DNA of 64,000 nt from Streptomyces sp. NBC_00335 (GCF_036127095.1 NZ_CP108006.1:5447501-5511500); one strand, 5' to 3'. Shown: positions 51,494 through 61,571, counted from the stretch's first letter. The notes: generated by a model from the sequence alone, not told the origin. A program made the numbers and translations.

Positions 51494-52372
51494 CTACGCG
51501 CGCGGGACGCGCACCACGCCCTCCTGGATGACCGTCACGGCGAGCCTGCCGTCCTGGGTCCAGATCCGGGCCTGGCCCAGGCCCCGGCCGGCGGCCGCCG
51601 AGGGTGACTCCTGGTCGTACAGCAGCCATTCGTCGGCGCGGAACGGCCGGTGGAACCACATCGCGTGGTCGAGTGATGCGCCGACCACGTCGCCCACCGC
51701 CCATCCGCCCTTCCCGTGCGCGAGCAGGACCGAGTCGAGCAGGGTCATGTCGGAGACGTAGGTGGCCAGGCAGGTGTGCAGGAGCGCGTCGTCGCTCTCC
51801 AGCTTGCCGGAGGTGCGGAACCACACCTGCGAGCGCGGTTCGACCGGTTCGCCGATGCTGCCCCAGGGCGGGACCGTGGCGTACCGCAGGTCCACGGCGC
51901 CGCGCGCCTCGATGAGCCGCTCCACCGTGCCCGGGTCGCGGAAGACCTCCCGGTAGAGGGGGAGGGACTCGGCGGCCGTCGGGAGGGTCTCCGGATCGGG
52001 GGCCTCGGGCATCGCGGTCTGGTGGTCGAGGCCGTCCTCGTACGTCTGGAAGGACGCGGAGAGGTGGAAGATCGGCTGGCCGTGCTGGACGGCGACGACG
52101 CGGCGCGTGGTGAAGGAGCGTCCGTCGCGGATCCGGTCGACCGAGTACACGATGGGCGCGCCCGGGTCGCCGGCGCGCAGGAAGTACGAGTGGAGAGAGT
52201 GCGCGGTGCGGTCCTCCGGCACGGTCCGGCCGGCCGCCACCAGCGCCTGGGCGGCGACCTGGCCGCCGAAGACCCGCGGTACCAGCGCGGAACGGCTGGT
52301 ACCGCGGAAGATGTTCTCCTCGATCTGCTCGAGGTCGAGCAGGTCGAGGAGAGTCGTGAGGGCCTCGTTCAT
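51494..52372 (-). CDS. tesB: Acyl-CoA thioesterase II (TesB)
   Basis: This double hot-dog thioesterase of 292 residues hydrolyses acyl-CoA. Motifs are RVFGGQVAAQAL and SLHSYFLRAGDP in the N half, and the C-half SLDHAMWFHRPFRADEWLLY with Asp/Gln/Thr positions as in TesB. ATG 52372. It lies 18 bases downstream of the acyl-CoA dehydrogenase stop on the same strand, so the pair probably works in fatty-acid turnover. Confidence 0.92.
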   Translation of the reverse strand: MNEALTTLLDLLDLEQIEENIFRGTSRSALVPRVFGGQVAAQALVAAGRTVPEDRTAHSLHSYFLRAGDPGAPIVYSVDRIRDGRSFTTRRVVAVQHGQPIFHLSASFQTYEDGLDHQTAMPEAPDPETLPTAAESLPLYREVFRDPGTVERLIEARGAVDLRYATVPPWGSIGEPVEPRSQVWFRTSGKLESDDALLHTCLATYVSDMTLLDSVLLAHGKGGWAVGDVVGASLDHAMWFHRPFRADEWLLYDQESPSAAAGRGLGQARIWTQDGRLAVTVIQEGVVRVPRA

Positions 52373-52390
52373 GGGGGAAGGCTAGATGCC

Positions 52391-53548
52391 CTACAGGCCC
52401 ATCGACTTGGCGATGATGGACTTCATGACCTCGCTGGTGCCGCCGTAGATGCGGTTCACGCGGTTGTCGGCGTACAGGCGGGCGATCGGGTACTCGTTCA
52501 TGTAGCCGTAGCCGCCGTGCAGTTGGAGGCACTTGTCGATGACGCGGTGCGCGACCTCGGTGCAGAACAGCTTCGCGGAAGCGGCCTCGGCGGCGGTGAG
52601 CTCACCGGCGTCCAGGGCCTCCAGGGCGCGGTCGGCGACGGCCTCGGCGGCGTCCACCTCGGCCTGGCAGGCGGCCAGTTCGAACTTGGTGTTCTGGAAG
52701 TGCGCGACCGGCTTGCCGAAGACGGTGCGGTCCTGAACGTAGTCCTTGGCGAACCGGACGGCGGCCTTGGCCTGCGCGTACGCGCCGAAGGCGATGCCCC
52801 AGCGCTCGGACGGCAGGTTGGCGCCGAGGTAGTAGAAGCCCTTGTTCTCCTCGCCGAGCAGGTCCTCGACCGGGACCTTGACGTCGACGAACGCCAGCTC
52901 GGCGGTGTCGGAGGTGCGCAGGCCGAGCTTGTCGAGCTTGCGGCCGATGGAGTAGCCCTCGGACTTGGTGTCCACCGCGAAGAGGGAGATGCCGAAGCGG
53001 CGGTCGTCCTCGGTGGGGGCGGAGGTGCGGGCGCAGACGATCACACGGTCGGCGTGCACGCCGCCGGTGATGAAGGTCTTGGAGCCGTTGAGGACGTAGT
53101 GCGTGCCGTCCTCGGAGAGCTTGGCGGTGGTCTTCATGCCCGCGACGTCGGAGCCGGTGCCCGGCTCGGTCATCGCCAGGGCCCACATCTCCTCGCCGGA
53201 GACGAACTTCGGCAGGAAGCGCTTCTTCTGCTCGTCGGCCGCCAGCATCTTGATGTAGGGGAGGGCGAGCAGCACGTGCACGCCGGAGCCGCCGAAGTTG
53301 ACGCCCGCGCGGGAGGTCTCTTCGTAGAGGACGGCCTCGAACTTGTGGGTGTCCAGGCCGGCGCCGCCGAACTCCTCGGGGACGTTGATGCCGAAGATGC
53401 CCAGCTCGCCGAGCTTGTAGTAGAACTCGCGCGGGGCCTGACCGGCCGCGAACCACTCGTCGTAGACCGGGACGACCTCGGCCTCGATGAAGGCGCGGAT
53501 GGTCTCGCGGAACGCCTCGTGGTCCTCGTTGAACACCGTACGGCGCAC
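52391..53548 (-). CDS. Acyl-CoA dehydrogenase
   Basis: This FAD enzyme of 385 residues starts at GTG 53548, with AGGGAG about 6 nt upstream; the frame before it is not conserved-looking. Motifs are MTEPGTGSDVAGMKTTA, NGSKTFITGG, GGYGYMNEYPIARLYAD and the catalytic Glu region IYGGTSEVMKS. It precedes TesB. An inverted repeat of the AAGCGCTT type lies upstream, as at fatty-acid or sterol regulators' sites. Confidence 0.92.
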   Translation of the reverse strand: MRRTVFNEDHEAFRETIRAFIEAEVVPVYDEWFAAGQAPREFYYKLGELGIFGINVPEEFGGAGLDTHKFEAVLYEETSRAGVNFGGSGVHVLLALPYIKMLAADEQKKRFLPKFVSGEEMWALAMTEPGTGSDVAGMKTTAKLSEDGTHYVLNGSKTFITGGVHADRVIVCARTSAPTEDDRRFGISLFAVDTKSEGYSIGRKLDKLGLRTSDTAELAFVDVKVPVEDLLGEENKGFYYLGANLPSERWGIAFGAYAQAKAAVRFAKDYVQDRTVFGKPVAHFQNTKFELAACQAEVDAAEAVADRALEALDAGELTAAEAASAKLFCTEVAHRVIDKCLQLHGGYGYMNEYPIARLYADNRVNRIYGGTSEVMKSIIAKSMGL

Positions 53549-53582
53549 GGCCGACTCCCTTCGTCGCGGCAGTCCGCCGCCC

Positions 53583-53604
53583 AATCTAAGCGCTTGCTCA
53601 GATT
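53583..53604. promoter_or_regulatory. Inverted repeat upstream of acyl-CoA dehydrogenase
   Basis: AATCTAAGC (53583-53591) and GCTCAGATT (53596-53604) are complementary with one mismatch around GCTT. The core GCAAGCGCTT (minus strand) resembles KstR2/FadR-type TetR sites. No regulator gene is adjacent, so the controller is probably coded elsewhere. Confidence 0.55.
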
Positions 53605-53679
53605 AAGTTACCGGCGAGTTGGTCGCGCTGTCCAGAGTGAGGTGGGGCACGTCGGTCCGCAGGCCGGTCCGCAGGCCGG

Positions 53680-54174
53680 TCAGAAGCCGTCGCAGACGGC
53701 GGAGGCGAAGGGGCCGGTGGCCGTCGCCGTGACGGGCGGGTCGTCGTCCACCGTCACCGAGCAGGTGGCGGTGCCGCCGGCGGGGCCCAGGGTGACGACG
53801 AGGGAGCCGCCCTTGACGAAGCCCTTGGTGGTGAGCTCCTCGGTCCAGGGCAGGGTCCGGTCGCCGACCTGGCTGGTGGACAGGTTCCCGTCGCGCCAGG
53901 TCGAGTAGGTGATGGCCACGCCCGAGGCGGTGCCGGTGGCCGCGTACGTGATCCGGGCCGGGCGCGCGGCCTCCTCGGACACCTCGTCGACGAAGACGGC
54001 GAAGAGGGCGGTGCAGCCGCCGAGCAGGAGCAGGAACAGGCCCAGGAGCACCCACGGCCAGCGGCGGCGCCTCCGGGGCGGCGGCGGGTACGGGGACGGG
54101 TACGGCTGCTGGGGTGGGCGCGGTCCCCAGTGAGGGGGGTCCGAGTGGCCCGAGGGGCTGTCCGGCCGGTTCAT
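53680..54174 (-). CDS. MmpS-like membrane-anchored protein
   Basis: This 164-residue protein has a Pro/Tyr-rich cytoplasmic head, one membrane helix (WPWVLLGLFLLLLGGC) and an extracellular beta domain. The domain has ITYAATGTASGVAITYST and TLPWTEELTTKGF, with two Cys, and resembles mycobacterial MmpS proteins. The Cys after GG recalls a lipobox but is inside the helix. ATG 54174. The role is unknown; MmpL was not seen nearby. Confidence 0.75.
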   Translation of the reverse strand: MNRPDSPSGHSDPPHWGPRPPQQPYPSPYPPPPRRRRRWPWVLLGLFLLLLGGCTALFAVFVDEVSEEAARPARITYAATGTASGVAITYSTWRDGNLSTSQVGDRTLPWTEELTTKGFVKGGSLVVTLGPAGGTATCSVTVDDDPPVTATATGPFASAVCDGF

Positions 54175-54215
54175 GTCCCCAGCGTCACCCCGCCCGCCGC
54201 ACGCCGCGACACGGC

Positions 54216-56189
54216 CTACGGGGCGTCCGGGCCGTCGGTGTGGCGCAGCGCGAACCACAGCTCCATGCGGGTGTCCGGGTCGTCCAGGTCGGCTTCGCCC
54301 AGCAGGCCGGCGATCCGGGCGATGCGCTGGCGGACGGTGTTGCGGTGGATGCCGAGGGCGGCCGCGCTGCGGTCCCAGCTGCCGTGGTGGGCCAGCCAGG
54401 CCTGCAGGGTCTCCCGGAGCGCGGAGGAGAGGGGCGCGAGCAGGGCCTCGGCGTGGGCCCGGGCCTCGGCGGCGCCGACCAGGCCCGAGAAGCCGGGGTC
54501 CCGGTGCCGGACCAGCGGGGTACGGGCCGCCTCGGCGCGCTCCAGGGCCCGCCCGGCCTGCGCGTCGGCGCCGGGCAGGCCTCCGGGCTCGGCCGCGGCG
54601 CTCACCCCGAGCCGCCAGCCGGGCTGGGGGGCGGGCTCGCGGTGGGTGAGCAGGCGTACCGAGCCTGCGCGTGCGGAGCCCGGGGGTACGGAGCCGGGGT
54701 GTGCGGAGCCGGGGCGTACGGCGTCCTCGTGCACGGGATCCCCGGGTACGGAGTCCCCGCGCGGGTCCAGCAGTACGGTGCCCAGCGCGGCCGCCAGGGC
54801 CCGCGGGTCCCCGGTGCCGCGGGCGTGGACGGCGTACCAGGGTCCGGGGCCCAGTGCCGTCCCCGGATCCCCGTCGAGCAGCAGCCGGGTCAGGGCGGCC
54901 TCCGATCCGGCGGGGCGGTGGGCGGTGAGCAGCGTCAGCAGGACGGCCGCGACCGAGGCGATGGTGTGGTCCCCGGGTGCCCGCGTCGGGGTCGCGAGGG
55001 CGAGGACCCGCCCGTCGCCCAGGGCGTGGACGCCGAGGTGGAGCCCGCCGTGGGTCGCCGTGGCGGTGACGGCGGAGCCGGGTGCGACCCGTCGGGCGAG
55101 TTCGGTGAGCACGTCGAGGGCCTCGGGGGCGGGCGCTGTTCCGGCGGAGGCGCCGGGGGCGGTGAGGGTGGCCGGGCTGGCCGGACTGGCCGGAGTGGCC
55201 GGAGTGGCCGGTCCAGAAGATCCCGCCGGTCCTGTGGGCATCGGCCCGGGTTCGGCTCCGGCGGCACCCGCCCTGAGGCCCTGTTCCTGGCGGGCATCCG
55301 GGCCCTCCGGTGCGGAAGGCGCCGGCCCGGTGGGTGATGGGCCGGTCCCTGTCCCGGTGGGTGCGGTCTCGGCCCCCGCCCGGTTGCGCGCAGGTCCGGT
55401 CCCTGCCCCGGTGGGGGCGGACCGAACGGTGTTCGCCCCGGCGGTGGGCGCCGCCCCGGATCCCGCTGCTGCGGGCTCCGCCCCGGCCGTCCCCGCCCCG
55501 GTGGCCGCCGGGGCGTCCGGCCGGGTGGCGGGGAGGAGGCCGGCCCAGCCGCCGAGGGTCGCCGCCAGTCGGCGCAGGACCGCCGGGACCGGGTCCGGGC
55601 GGGCGGCGGCCGCCGCCAGGGACTGCTGGGCCTCGGTCACCCGGCGGAGCTCGGCGGTCCGGGCGCGGGCCATCAGCCGCCAGACGCTCCGGCCGACCGC
55701 GGTGAACGGGGTCCCGGGCGGCACCTCGACCAGGGGCAGCCCGTACCGCTCGCAGGCCTCGACGAGGGATCGCGGCACGGTCGTGAACACCGGGGTCACC
55801 CCGAAGCCGACGGCCCCGACCCCGGCCCGGACCAGCCGTGCGACGTACGGCCCCGCGTCGATCGGCCCGGCGTCCGCGGGCCGGGCGTGGCCGGGGCGAG
55901 CGTCGACGGGGCCGTCTCCCGGAGGACTCCCGTCCGCCCCCGAGGGCTCCGTGCTGCCGCCCGGCCCGTGTTCCGTCCCCCCGGCCGGCCAGGCCCCCGC
56001 GCCCGAGAGGCCCGCGCCCGCCGTCAGGAGGAGTTCGCCGCCCAGCAGGTACGGGGACGGGTCCGCCATCTCGGAGGCGTGCACCCCGTGCAGTTCGGCC
56101 TCGGCGGGCCCGGCCAGGTGGCGCAGCCCCAGCTCGTGGTCGGCGAGCAGTCGGCCGAGCGTGACCGGCGGGGTGGGCGGGGCTTCCAT
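54216..56189 (-). CDS. PucR-family transcriptional regulator with long low-complexity insert
   Basis: This 657-residue regulator starts at ATG 56189 with GGAG 5 nt upstream. The PucR N-terminal domain ([15 protein letters not shown]) and a GAF-like middle are separated by Ala/Pro/Gly/Thr-rich inserts, including a 9-bp tandem repeat. The C-terminal HTH_30 is [20 protein letters not shown] with [12 protein letters not shown]. It is divergent from the ureohydrolase + ThDP operon. Control of that operon in response to a nitrogen compound is plausible but not shown. Confidence 0.88.
   Translation of the reverse strand: MEAPPTPPVTLGRLLADHELGLRHLAGPAEAELHGVHASEMADPSPYLLGGELLLTAGAGLSGAGAWPAGGTEHGPGGSTEPSGADGSPPGDGPVDARPGHARPADAGPIDAGPYVARLVRAGVGAVGFGVTPVFTTVPRSLVEACERYGLPLVEVPPGTPFTAVGRSVWRLMARARTAELRRVTEAQQSLAAAAARPDPVPAVLRRLAATLGGWAGLLPATRPDAPAATGAGTAGAEPAAAGSGAAPTAGANTVRSAPTGAGTGPARNRAGAETAPTGTGTGPSPTGPAPSAPEGPDARQEQGLRAGAAGAEPGPMPTGPAGSSGPATPATPASPASPATLTAPGASAGTAPAPEALDVLTELARRVAPGSAVTATATHGGLHLGVHALGDGRVLALATPTRAPGDHTIASVAAVLLTLLTAHRPAGSEAALTRLLLDGDPGTALGPGPWYAVHARGTGDPRALAAALGTVLLDPRGDSVPGDPVHEDAVRPGSAHPGSVPPGSARAGSVRLLTHREPAPQPGWRLGVSAAAEPGGLPGADAQAGRALERAEAARTPLVRHRDPGFSGLVGAAEARAHAEALLAPLSSALRETLQAWLAHHGSWDRSAAALGIHRNTVRQRIARIAGLLGEADLDDPDTRMELWFALRHTDGPDAP
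55169..55211. repeat. 9-bp tandem repeat TGGCCGGAC/G in PucR gene
   Basis: About five units of TGGCCGGNN encode the Ala-Thr-Pro/Ala-Ser-Pro repeats of the PucR protein on the minus strand. Likely length-variable between strains. Confidence 0.65.
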
Positions 56190-56197
56190 GGATACTC

Positions 56198-56239
56198 CGT
56201 ACACATCGGTGGGGCCGGATGGATGAAACGTACACTTCG
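56198..56239. promoter_or_regulatory. Direct repeats CGTACAC(A/T)TCG between PucR and ureohydrolase
   Basis: CGTACACATCG (56198-56208) and CGTACACTTCG (56229-56239) are 31 bp apart. A further GTGTCCGTTTACG lies at 56250-56262 in inverted sense. They sit between the divergent PucR (56189) and ureohydrolase (56303) starts and are candidate PucR sites. Confidence 0.5.
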
Positions 56240-56302
56240 CGCCCCCGAGGTGTCCGTTTACGCTCGAAGGACCGCACCGCACACCTCCCCGGAAGGCCCC
56301 CC

Positions 56303-57280
56303 ATGAGCACGCAGCCGCGCGGCCCCGTCGACTCCTCCCGCATCCCGCGCTACGCGGGCCCCGCGACCTTCGCCCGGCTGCCCCGCCTGGACGAGGTCGG
56401 TGGCAAGGCCGACGTGGCCGTCGTGGGCGTGCCCTTCGACTCCGGAGTCTCCTACCGCCCCGGCGCCCGCTTCGGCGGCAACGCCATCCGTGAGGCCTCC
56501 CGCCTGCTGCGCCCGTACAACCCGGCGCAGGACGCCTCCCCGTTCGCGCTCGCGCAGGTCGCCGACGCCGGCGACATCGCGGCGAACCCCTTCAACATCA
56601 ACGAGGCCGTCGACACGATCGAGGCCGCCGCCGACGAGCTGATCGGCAACGGCTCCCGCCTGATGACCCTCGGCGGCGACCACACCATCGCGCTGCCCCT
56701 GCTCCGCTCGGTGGCGAAGAAGCACGGCCCGGTCGCGCTGCTCCACTTCGACGCGCACCTGGACACCTGGGACACGTACTTCGGCGCCGAGTACACGCAC
56801 GGCACCCCGTTCCGCCGCGCCGTCGAGGAGGGCATCCTCGACACCGAGGCCCTGTCCCACGTCGGCACCCGCGGCCCGCTGTACGGCAAGCAGGACCTGG
56901 ACGACGACGCCAAGATGGGCTTCGGCATCGTCACCTCGGCCGACGTCTACCGCCGCGGCGCCGACGAGGTCGCCGACCAGCTGCGCCAGCGCATCGGCGA
57001 CCGTCCGCTGTACATCTCCATCGACATCGACGTGCTGGACCCCGCGCACGCCCCCGGTACGGGCACCCCGGAGGCGGGCGGCATGACCTCCCGCGAGCTG
57101 CTGGAGATCATCCGCGGGCTTTCCTCCTGCAACCTGGTCTCGGCGGACGTCGTCGAGGTCGCCCCGGCGTACGATCACGCGGAGATCACCTCGGTCGCGG
57201 CCTCGCACACCGCGTACGAGCTGACCACGATCATGAGCCGTCAGATCGCGCAGGCGAAGGCGAACCCGAAGGGCAACTAA
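56303..57280 (+). CDS. Agmatinase/guanidinobutyrase-type ureohydrolase
   Basis: This 325-residue dimanganese enzyme releases urea from agmatine or guanidinobutyrate. Metal ligands are in [20 protein letters not shown] and [19 protein letters not shown] 56303 follows GGAAGG. It is 4 bases upstream of the ThDP-enzyme gene, so the two form an operon, divergent from PucR. The substrate is not certain; arginase is less likely by motif. Confidence 0.9.
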   Translation: MSTQPRGPVDSSRIPRYAGPATFARLPRLDEVGGKADVAVVGVPFDSGVSYRPGARFGGNAIREASRLLRPYNPAQDASPFALAQVADAGDIAANPFNINEAVDTIEAAADELIGNGSRLMTLGGDHTIALPLLRSVAKKHGPVALLHFDAHLDTWDTYFGAEYTHGTPFRRAVEEGILDTEALSHVGTRGPLYGKQDLDDDAKMGFGIVTSADVYRRGADEVADQLRQRIGDRPLYISIDIDVLDPAHAPGTGTPEAGGMTSRELLEIIRGLSSCNLVSADVVEVAPAYDHAEITSVAASHTAYELTTIMSRQIAQAKANPKGN

Positions 57281-57284
57281 GAGC

Positions 57285-58952
57285 GTGACGCACGACCACG
57301 ACCTGGTACTCCGTCCCACCGAAGCCCAGAAGGCGGCGGCGCTCGCGCCCCCGCCGGGGCGCACGGGCGGGGACCTGGTCGTGGAGACGCTGCGCTCGCT
57401 CGGCGCGACCACCGTCTTCGGGCTGCCCGGCCAGCACGCGCTGGGCCTCTTCGACGCCGTCGGCCGCTCCGACCTGCGTCTGGTCGGACTCCGTACGGAG
57501 AACAACGCCGGGTTCGCCGCCGACGCGTACGGCCGGATGACCGGCGAGGCGGCCCCGCTCCTGCTGTCCACGGGCCCGGGCGCGCTCATGGCGCTCCCGG
57601 CCCTGGCCGAGGCGGCGGCGGCGTCGGCGCCCGTCCTGGCGATCTCCTCGCAGGTCCCTACCCCGGGCCTGGGCGGCGGCCGGCGCGGCCACCTGCACGA
57701 GCTGCGCGACCAGTCGGCCTCCTTCCGGGACGTGGTCAAGTCGGTGCACACCGCCCGGACCCCCTCCCAGATCCCGTCCGTGATCGCCGAGGCCTGGGAA
57801 TCGGCGCTGACCGCCCCGCACGGGCCGGTGTGGGTGGAGATCCCGGAGGACGTCCTGCGCGCGGAAACCGTCATCCCGCAGGTCACGGGCATGGACGCGA
57901 CCCCGCACGAACTGGCCCCGCGCCCGGAGCTGACCGCGCTGGCGGCGCACTGGCTGGAGAACGCCGAGCGCCCGGTGATCATCGCGGGCGGCGGGGTGAT
58001 CCGCTCGGACGCGGCGGGCAAGCTGAAGCAGCTCGCGGAACGCCTGAACGCCCCCGTCGTCACCACCTTCGGCGGCAAGGGCGCCTTCCCCTGGACCCAC
58101 CCGCTCTCCCTCCAGTCCTGGCTGGAGGACCGCCACATGACGGACTTCCTGGAGGACGCGGACGTCCTGCTGGTGGTCGGCTCGGGCCTGGGCGAACTGT
58201 CCTCGAACTACCACACGTTCTTCCCGGAGGGCCGGGTCGTCCAGATCGAGGCGGACCTCGGCAAGCTGGAGTCCAACCACGCGGGCCTCGGCATCCACGC
58301 GGACGCCCGCCTCGCCCTGCAGGCACTCCTCGAAACGGTCGCCGAGCGCCCCGACCCGCAGGCCCCCGAGCGCGTCGCCCTGCTCCTCGCCGACATCGCG
58401 ACCCGGCTGGCCGAGCAGGACCTGACCCTGGAGCAGCAGCTCCTGACCTCGATCCGCCAGGCCCTCCCGCCCCGCTCCCCGTCCTTCTGGGACATGACGA
58501 TCCTGTCCTACTGGGCGTGGTCGGCCTTCGACGCCAAGCACCCCAACACCATGCACTCGGCGCAGGGCGCGGGCGGCCTCGGCTACGCCTTCCCGGCGGC
58601 CCTCGGCGCGGCCGTCGCGGAGCCGGACACCCCGGTCCTCGCGGTCTCCGGCGACGGCGGCGCGATGTACTCGATCGCCGACCTGGCCACCGCCCGCCAG
58701 CACGACCTGGACGTCACCTGGCTGATCGTGGACGACGGCGGCTACGGCATCCTGCGCGAGTACGGCTGCGAGACGGGAACGGCGCTGACCGGCCCCGACT
58801 TCGTAGCGCTGGCGGCCTCCTTCGACATCCCGGCGACCACGACCACCCCGGAATCCCTCCGCGCGGACCTGGCCAAGTCCCTGAAGACCCCGGGTCCTTC
58901 GCTCCTGCTACTCCCGGCCAAGCTGAGGATGTTCGCACCCACCCACGTCTGA
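57285..58952 (+). CDS. Thiamine-diphosphate enzyme (acetolactate-synthase-like)
   Basis: This 555-residue ThDP-dependent enzyme has three domains. The Pyr domain includes RTENNAGFAADAYGRMTG (catalytic Glu) and LSTGPGALMALPAL; the middle domain includes VIIAGGGVIRSDA; the PP domain includes VSGDGGAMYSIADLATARQ, with the ThDP GDG motif ending in DDGG instead of the usual NN. GTG 57285 follows 4 bases after the ureohydrolase stop. A role after guanidino-compound cleavage (for example on a succinate-semialdehyde-like or amino-acid product) is inferred. Confidence 0.88.
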   Translation: MTHDHDLVLRPTEAQKAAALAPPPGRTGGDLVVETLRSLGATTVFGLPGQHALGLFDAVGRSDLRLVGLRTENNAGFAADAYGRMTGEAAPLLLSTGPGALMALPALAEAAAASAPVLAISSQVPTPGLGGGRRGHLHELRDQSASFRDVVKSVHTARTPSQIPSVIAEAWESALTAPHGPVWVEIPEDVLRAETVIPQVTGMDATPHELAPRPELTALAAHWLENAERPVIIAGGGVIRSDAAGKLKQLAERLNAPVVTTFGGKGAFPWTHPLSLQSWLEDRHMTDFLEDADVLLVVGSGLGELSSNYHTFFPEGRVVQIEADLGKLESNHAGLGIHADARLALQALLETVAERPDPQAPERVALLLADIATRLAEQDLTLEQQLLTSIRQALPPRSPSFWDMTILSYWAWSAFDAKHPNTMHSAQGAGGLGYAFPAALGAAVAEPDTPVLAVSGDGGAMYSIADLATARQHDLDVTWLIVDDGGYGILREYGCETGTALTGPDFVALAASFDIPATTTTPESLRADLAKSLKTPGPSLLLLPAKLRMFAPTHV

Positions 58953-59029
58953 GGGGTGCGCGGACCGGGTTAGGTTGGTACCGGTCAGTCCCGGGCGCAA
59001 ATCGCCGGTCGCACATCTTTGGGGGAGCG

Positions 59030-59404
59030 GTGTCGTTCGAGCAGCAGTGGGCCCAGCAGCGGCAATCCACGACCGCGCCGGGCACCGGAGTCCTCGCGAC
59101 GGCCCCGCCCGAGAAAAAGAAGGCGGCCGACACCATCGAGAACGTCCTCCAGCCGGGGACGACGAAGGCGGCGGACGCCGCCGACGAGCCGACGACCGCT
59201 GCGGTCAAGGCCTTCGCCGGCTGGGAGACCGCGACGGGCCTGACGAAGGCGCACACGCACTGGGACGACCAGGTCAAGCGCCTGATGGGACGCCTGAACT
59301 CGGAGAAGACGTCCCTGCGCGGGGCGTCGAACCTCTTCACCGGCAACGACCAGCTGACGGGCCAGGGCTTCCAGCCGGTCACGTCCAAGCTCTCGGGCCT
59401 GTAG
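59030..59404 (+). CDS. Small WXG-cassette protein (124 aa)
   Basis: GTG at 59030 has GGGGGAGC just upstream. The 124-residue protein starts SFEQQWAQQRQS and is helical and soluble, with a Lys/Thr/Ala middle and a C-terminal WDDQVKRLMGRLN. It precedes the WXG-like large protein by 16 bases. This small gene is a regular companion of such large proteins in Streptomyces. It may be a chaperone or early type VII substrate; no secretion signal was seen. Confidence 0.7.
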   Translation: MSFEQQWAQQRQSTTAPGTGVLATAPPEKKKAADTIENVLQPGTTKAADAADEPTTAAVKAFAGWETATGLTKAHTHWDDQVKRLMGRLNSEKTSLRGASNLFTGNDQLTGQGFQPVTSKLSGL

Positions 59405-59420
59405 GGGAGACGGAGACGCG

Positions 59421-61571
59421 ATGCCGAACTACCAGGAGATCGTCACCACCGACCTCGGGGCGCTCGTCACGGCCGCCGACGGCTGGAAGTCGATGGCGAC
59501 GCAGTTCAAGACGATGGAAGACGTCTACGAGAAGGAAGTCCAGAGCGTTTCCAGTGGAAACGGCTGGCTGGGCAGCAGCGCGCAGACGGCGAGCAACAAC
59601 GCGGCCATCACCCGCCGGGAGTTCGACGCGGCGCAGACCCAGGCGCTTGCCATGGAGTCCCTGCTCCGCGACGCGCACGCCCGCTTCACGGACCTCAAGG
59701 GCCGGGTGACCTCCGCCGTCGCGGACGCGGTCAAGGCCGGGATGAAGGTCTCGGACGCGGGCATCGCGAGCTACGACTTCAGCAAGGCCGACCCCGCCTC
59801 CGTGAACGCGATCCGGCACGACCCCGACCTCCCGGAGATCGAGCGGTCCTGGACCCGGAGCATCGCGGACGCGGTCAAGGCGGTCACGGAGTTCGACGAG
59901 GACGTACGCATCGCCCTCCTCAACGCGTCCGGAGCCGACGGCACTTCCCTCTTCGGCTTCAACTCCCGGGCCGTCGGCGACGTGGAGGCGGTGGAGGCCC
60001 TGGCCCTCACCCAGAAGATCCAGTCGGGCGACGCCTCCCCGGACGACCTCAAGCACTACGACGATCTGCTCCGCCAGAACGCGAAGGACAGCCACTTCAG
60101 CGAGGCGTACCTGCACTCGCTGGGCGCCAAGGACACCGTCCACCTGGCCGACCAGCTCAACCTGGCGTCCAACGAACGCGGCGCCTCGGCAGCCGACAAG
60201 AAGCTTTACGAGTCCATCGGCACGGGCCTCGCGGGAACCATCGCCTCGGGCACGAAGGACCCGGAGAGCTACGCCTACAAGCCCTTCATGGCGGGCCTGA
60301 AGGAACAGGGCCCGGCCCTGGTCGCCGACGGCCTGCGCCCGACGTACGGCTACCAGTCCCTGGTGACGCTGATGCAGCGCGGCGACGGCTACGGCAAGCA
60401 GTTCCTGAACGACCTCGGCGACGGCATGATCGAGGCCGAGAAGTCGAAGCCCCACATGTATGACCACGCCTACGACTCCCAGCGCCCGAACCTGGTCACG
60501 GACCCGCTGGACGGCCTCCTGGGCATCATGGCCAAGGACCCGGACGCGGCGACGCACTTCCTGGACCCCGAGGCCCCCGGCAACAAGAACGAGCACCTGA
60601 AGTACCTCCTCACCGACCGCGACATGCCGGACCCCTGGATCTCGACGGGCGTGGGCCAGCCGATCGAGATCCAGAACGACAAGACGGCCGGCCTCGGCGC
60701 GGCCATCCAGGCGGCGGCCACGGGCCACGTGGACGGCGAGAAGCTGGGCCCGCCCGGTCCGCACACGGAGGGTCAGGCGCGGGTGATGCACGATTCGATC
60801 CGCCTGCTGGACGACGACATGGGCGGAGATGAGTTCCCGAAGGACAGGGAGGGCCTGCGCCAGCCGATGGCGAAGGCGCTGGTCGACTACGTCGCGGACA
60901 CGCACGAGATCCTGGGCGGGCAGAACCCCGACCTGGGGAGCGTCAGGGGCTCCGACTCCATTCACGGCTCGGGCGACCGGTCCCAGATCGCGGTGGGCCA
61001 GGGCAGTCTGATCCGCGTGATGCGGGGGATCGCGGACGACGGCCCGTCCTACGCGCTGATGGTCGAGGCGGAGCGGGCCTATTCGGCGGGCTTGCTTTCG
61101 GACGCCCCCGTGTTCACGGCCGATTCCCCGCACTCGGGGAGCGCCGACTGGGACAACCGTGCGCATGAGATCGGCGTGGCGAACGGCGCCCTCAACGGCA
61201 TCGGGGCTGACGTGCACAAAGACAAGGAGGATGACAAGGTCGAGTGGGCGGAGGCCACGTCCACGTACTCGGCCGCCGGGGCCAACGGCCTCATCGGCGA
61301 GATACCGGTGGTGAGCACGATCGGAGGCTCGTTGATCGACGTGGCGGGTTACCACTGGGTCGAGGACGTCAAGGACGCCGCCGAGGAGCTGAGTAAGCAA
61401 GAGTCCAGCAACAACTACGCGGCGGGCGTGGAGGGGACCAACGCTCTGTTCGCGGCCTGGGGCAAGGACCGCGACATCCAGGGCGACCAGGCCTTCGAGC
61501 ACGCCCAGAACACGGCGAACAGCTCCTACTCGACCGGACGGGAGGCTGCTCGTGGGCACCTGCGGCCTTGA
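59421..61571 (+). CDS. Large WXG-like protein (DUF6571-type?), 716 aa
   Basis: The 716-residue protein starts with helices around GNGWLGSS (a WxG-like turn), typical of ESX/type VII-exported proteins. After about residue 110 comes a long mixed alpha/beta region with Asp/Gly loops. The hydrophobic segment LIGEIPVVSTIGGSLIDVAG is near 630. I recall such proteins as DUF6571 but cannot verify it. It has no Sec signal. It is the middle of a three-gene cassette with a small protein and a lipoprotein; a toxin or cell-surface role is inferred. Confidence 0.7.
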   Translation: MPNYQEIVTTDLGALVTAADGWKSMATQFKTMEDVYEKEVQSVSSGNGWLGSSAQTASNNAAITRREFDAAQTQALAMESLLRDAHARFTDLKGRVTSAVADAVKAGMKVSDAGIASYDFSKADPASVNAIRHDPDLPEIERSWTRSIADAVKAVTEFDEDVRIALLNASGADGTSLFGFNSRAVGDVEAVEALALTQKIQSGDASPDDLKHYDDLLRQNAKDSHFSEAYLHSLGAKDTVHLADQLNLASNERGASAADKKLYESIGTGLAGTIASGTKDPESYAYKPFMAGLKEQGPALVADGLRPTYGYQSLVTLMQRGDGYGKQFLNDLGDGMIEAEKSKPHMYDHAYDSQRPNLVTDPLDGLLGIMAKDPDAATHFLDPEAPGNKNEHLKYLLTDRDMPDPWISTGVGQPIEIQNDKTAGLGAAIQAAATGHVDGEKLGPPGPHTEGQARVMHDSIRLLDDDMGGDEFPKDREGLRQPMAKALVDYVADTHEILGGQNPDLGSVRGSDSIHGSGDRSQIAVGQGSLIRVMRGIADDGPSYALMVEAERAYSAGLLSDAPVFTADSPHSGSADWDNRAHEIGVANGALNGIGADVHKDKEDDKVEWAEATSTYSAAGANGLIGEIPVVSTIGGSLIDVAGYHWVEDVKDAAEELSKQESSNNYAAGVEGTNALFAAWGKDRDIQGDQAFEHAQNTANSSYSTGREAARGHLRP

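Noticed and set aside
57231..58703. Minus-strand 490-aa frame opposite the ThDP enzyme
   Set aside because: Gly/Arg/Val-rich without motifs; the plus-strand enzyme is intact and well conserved.
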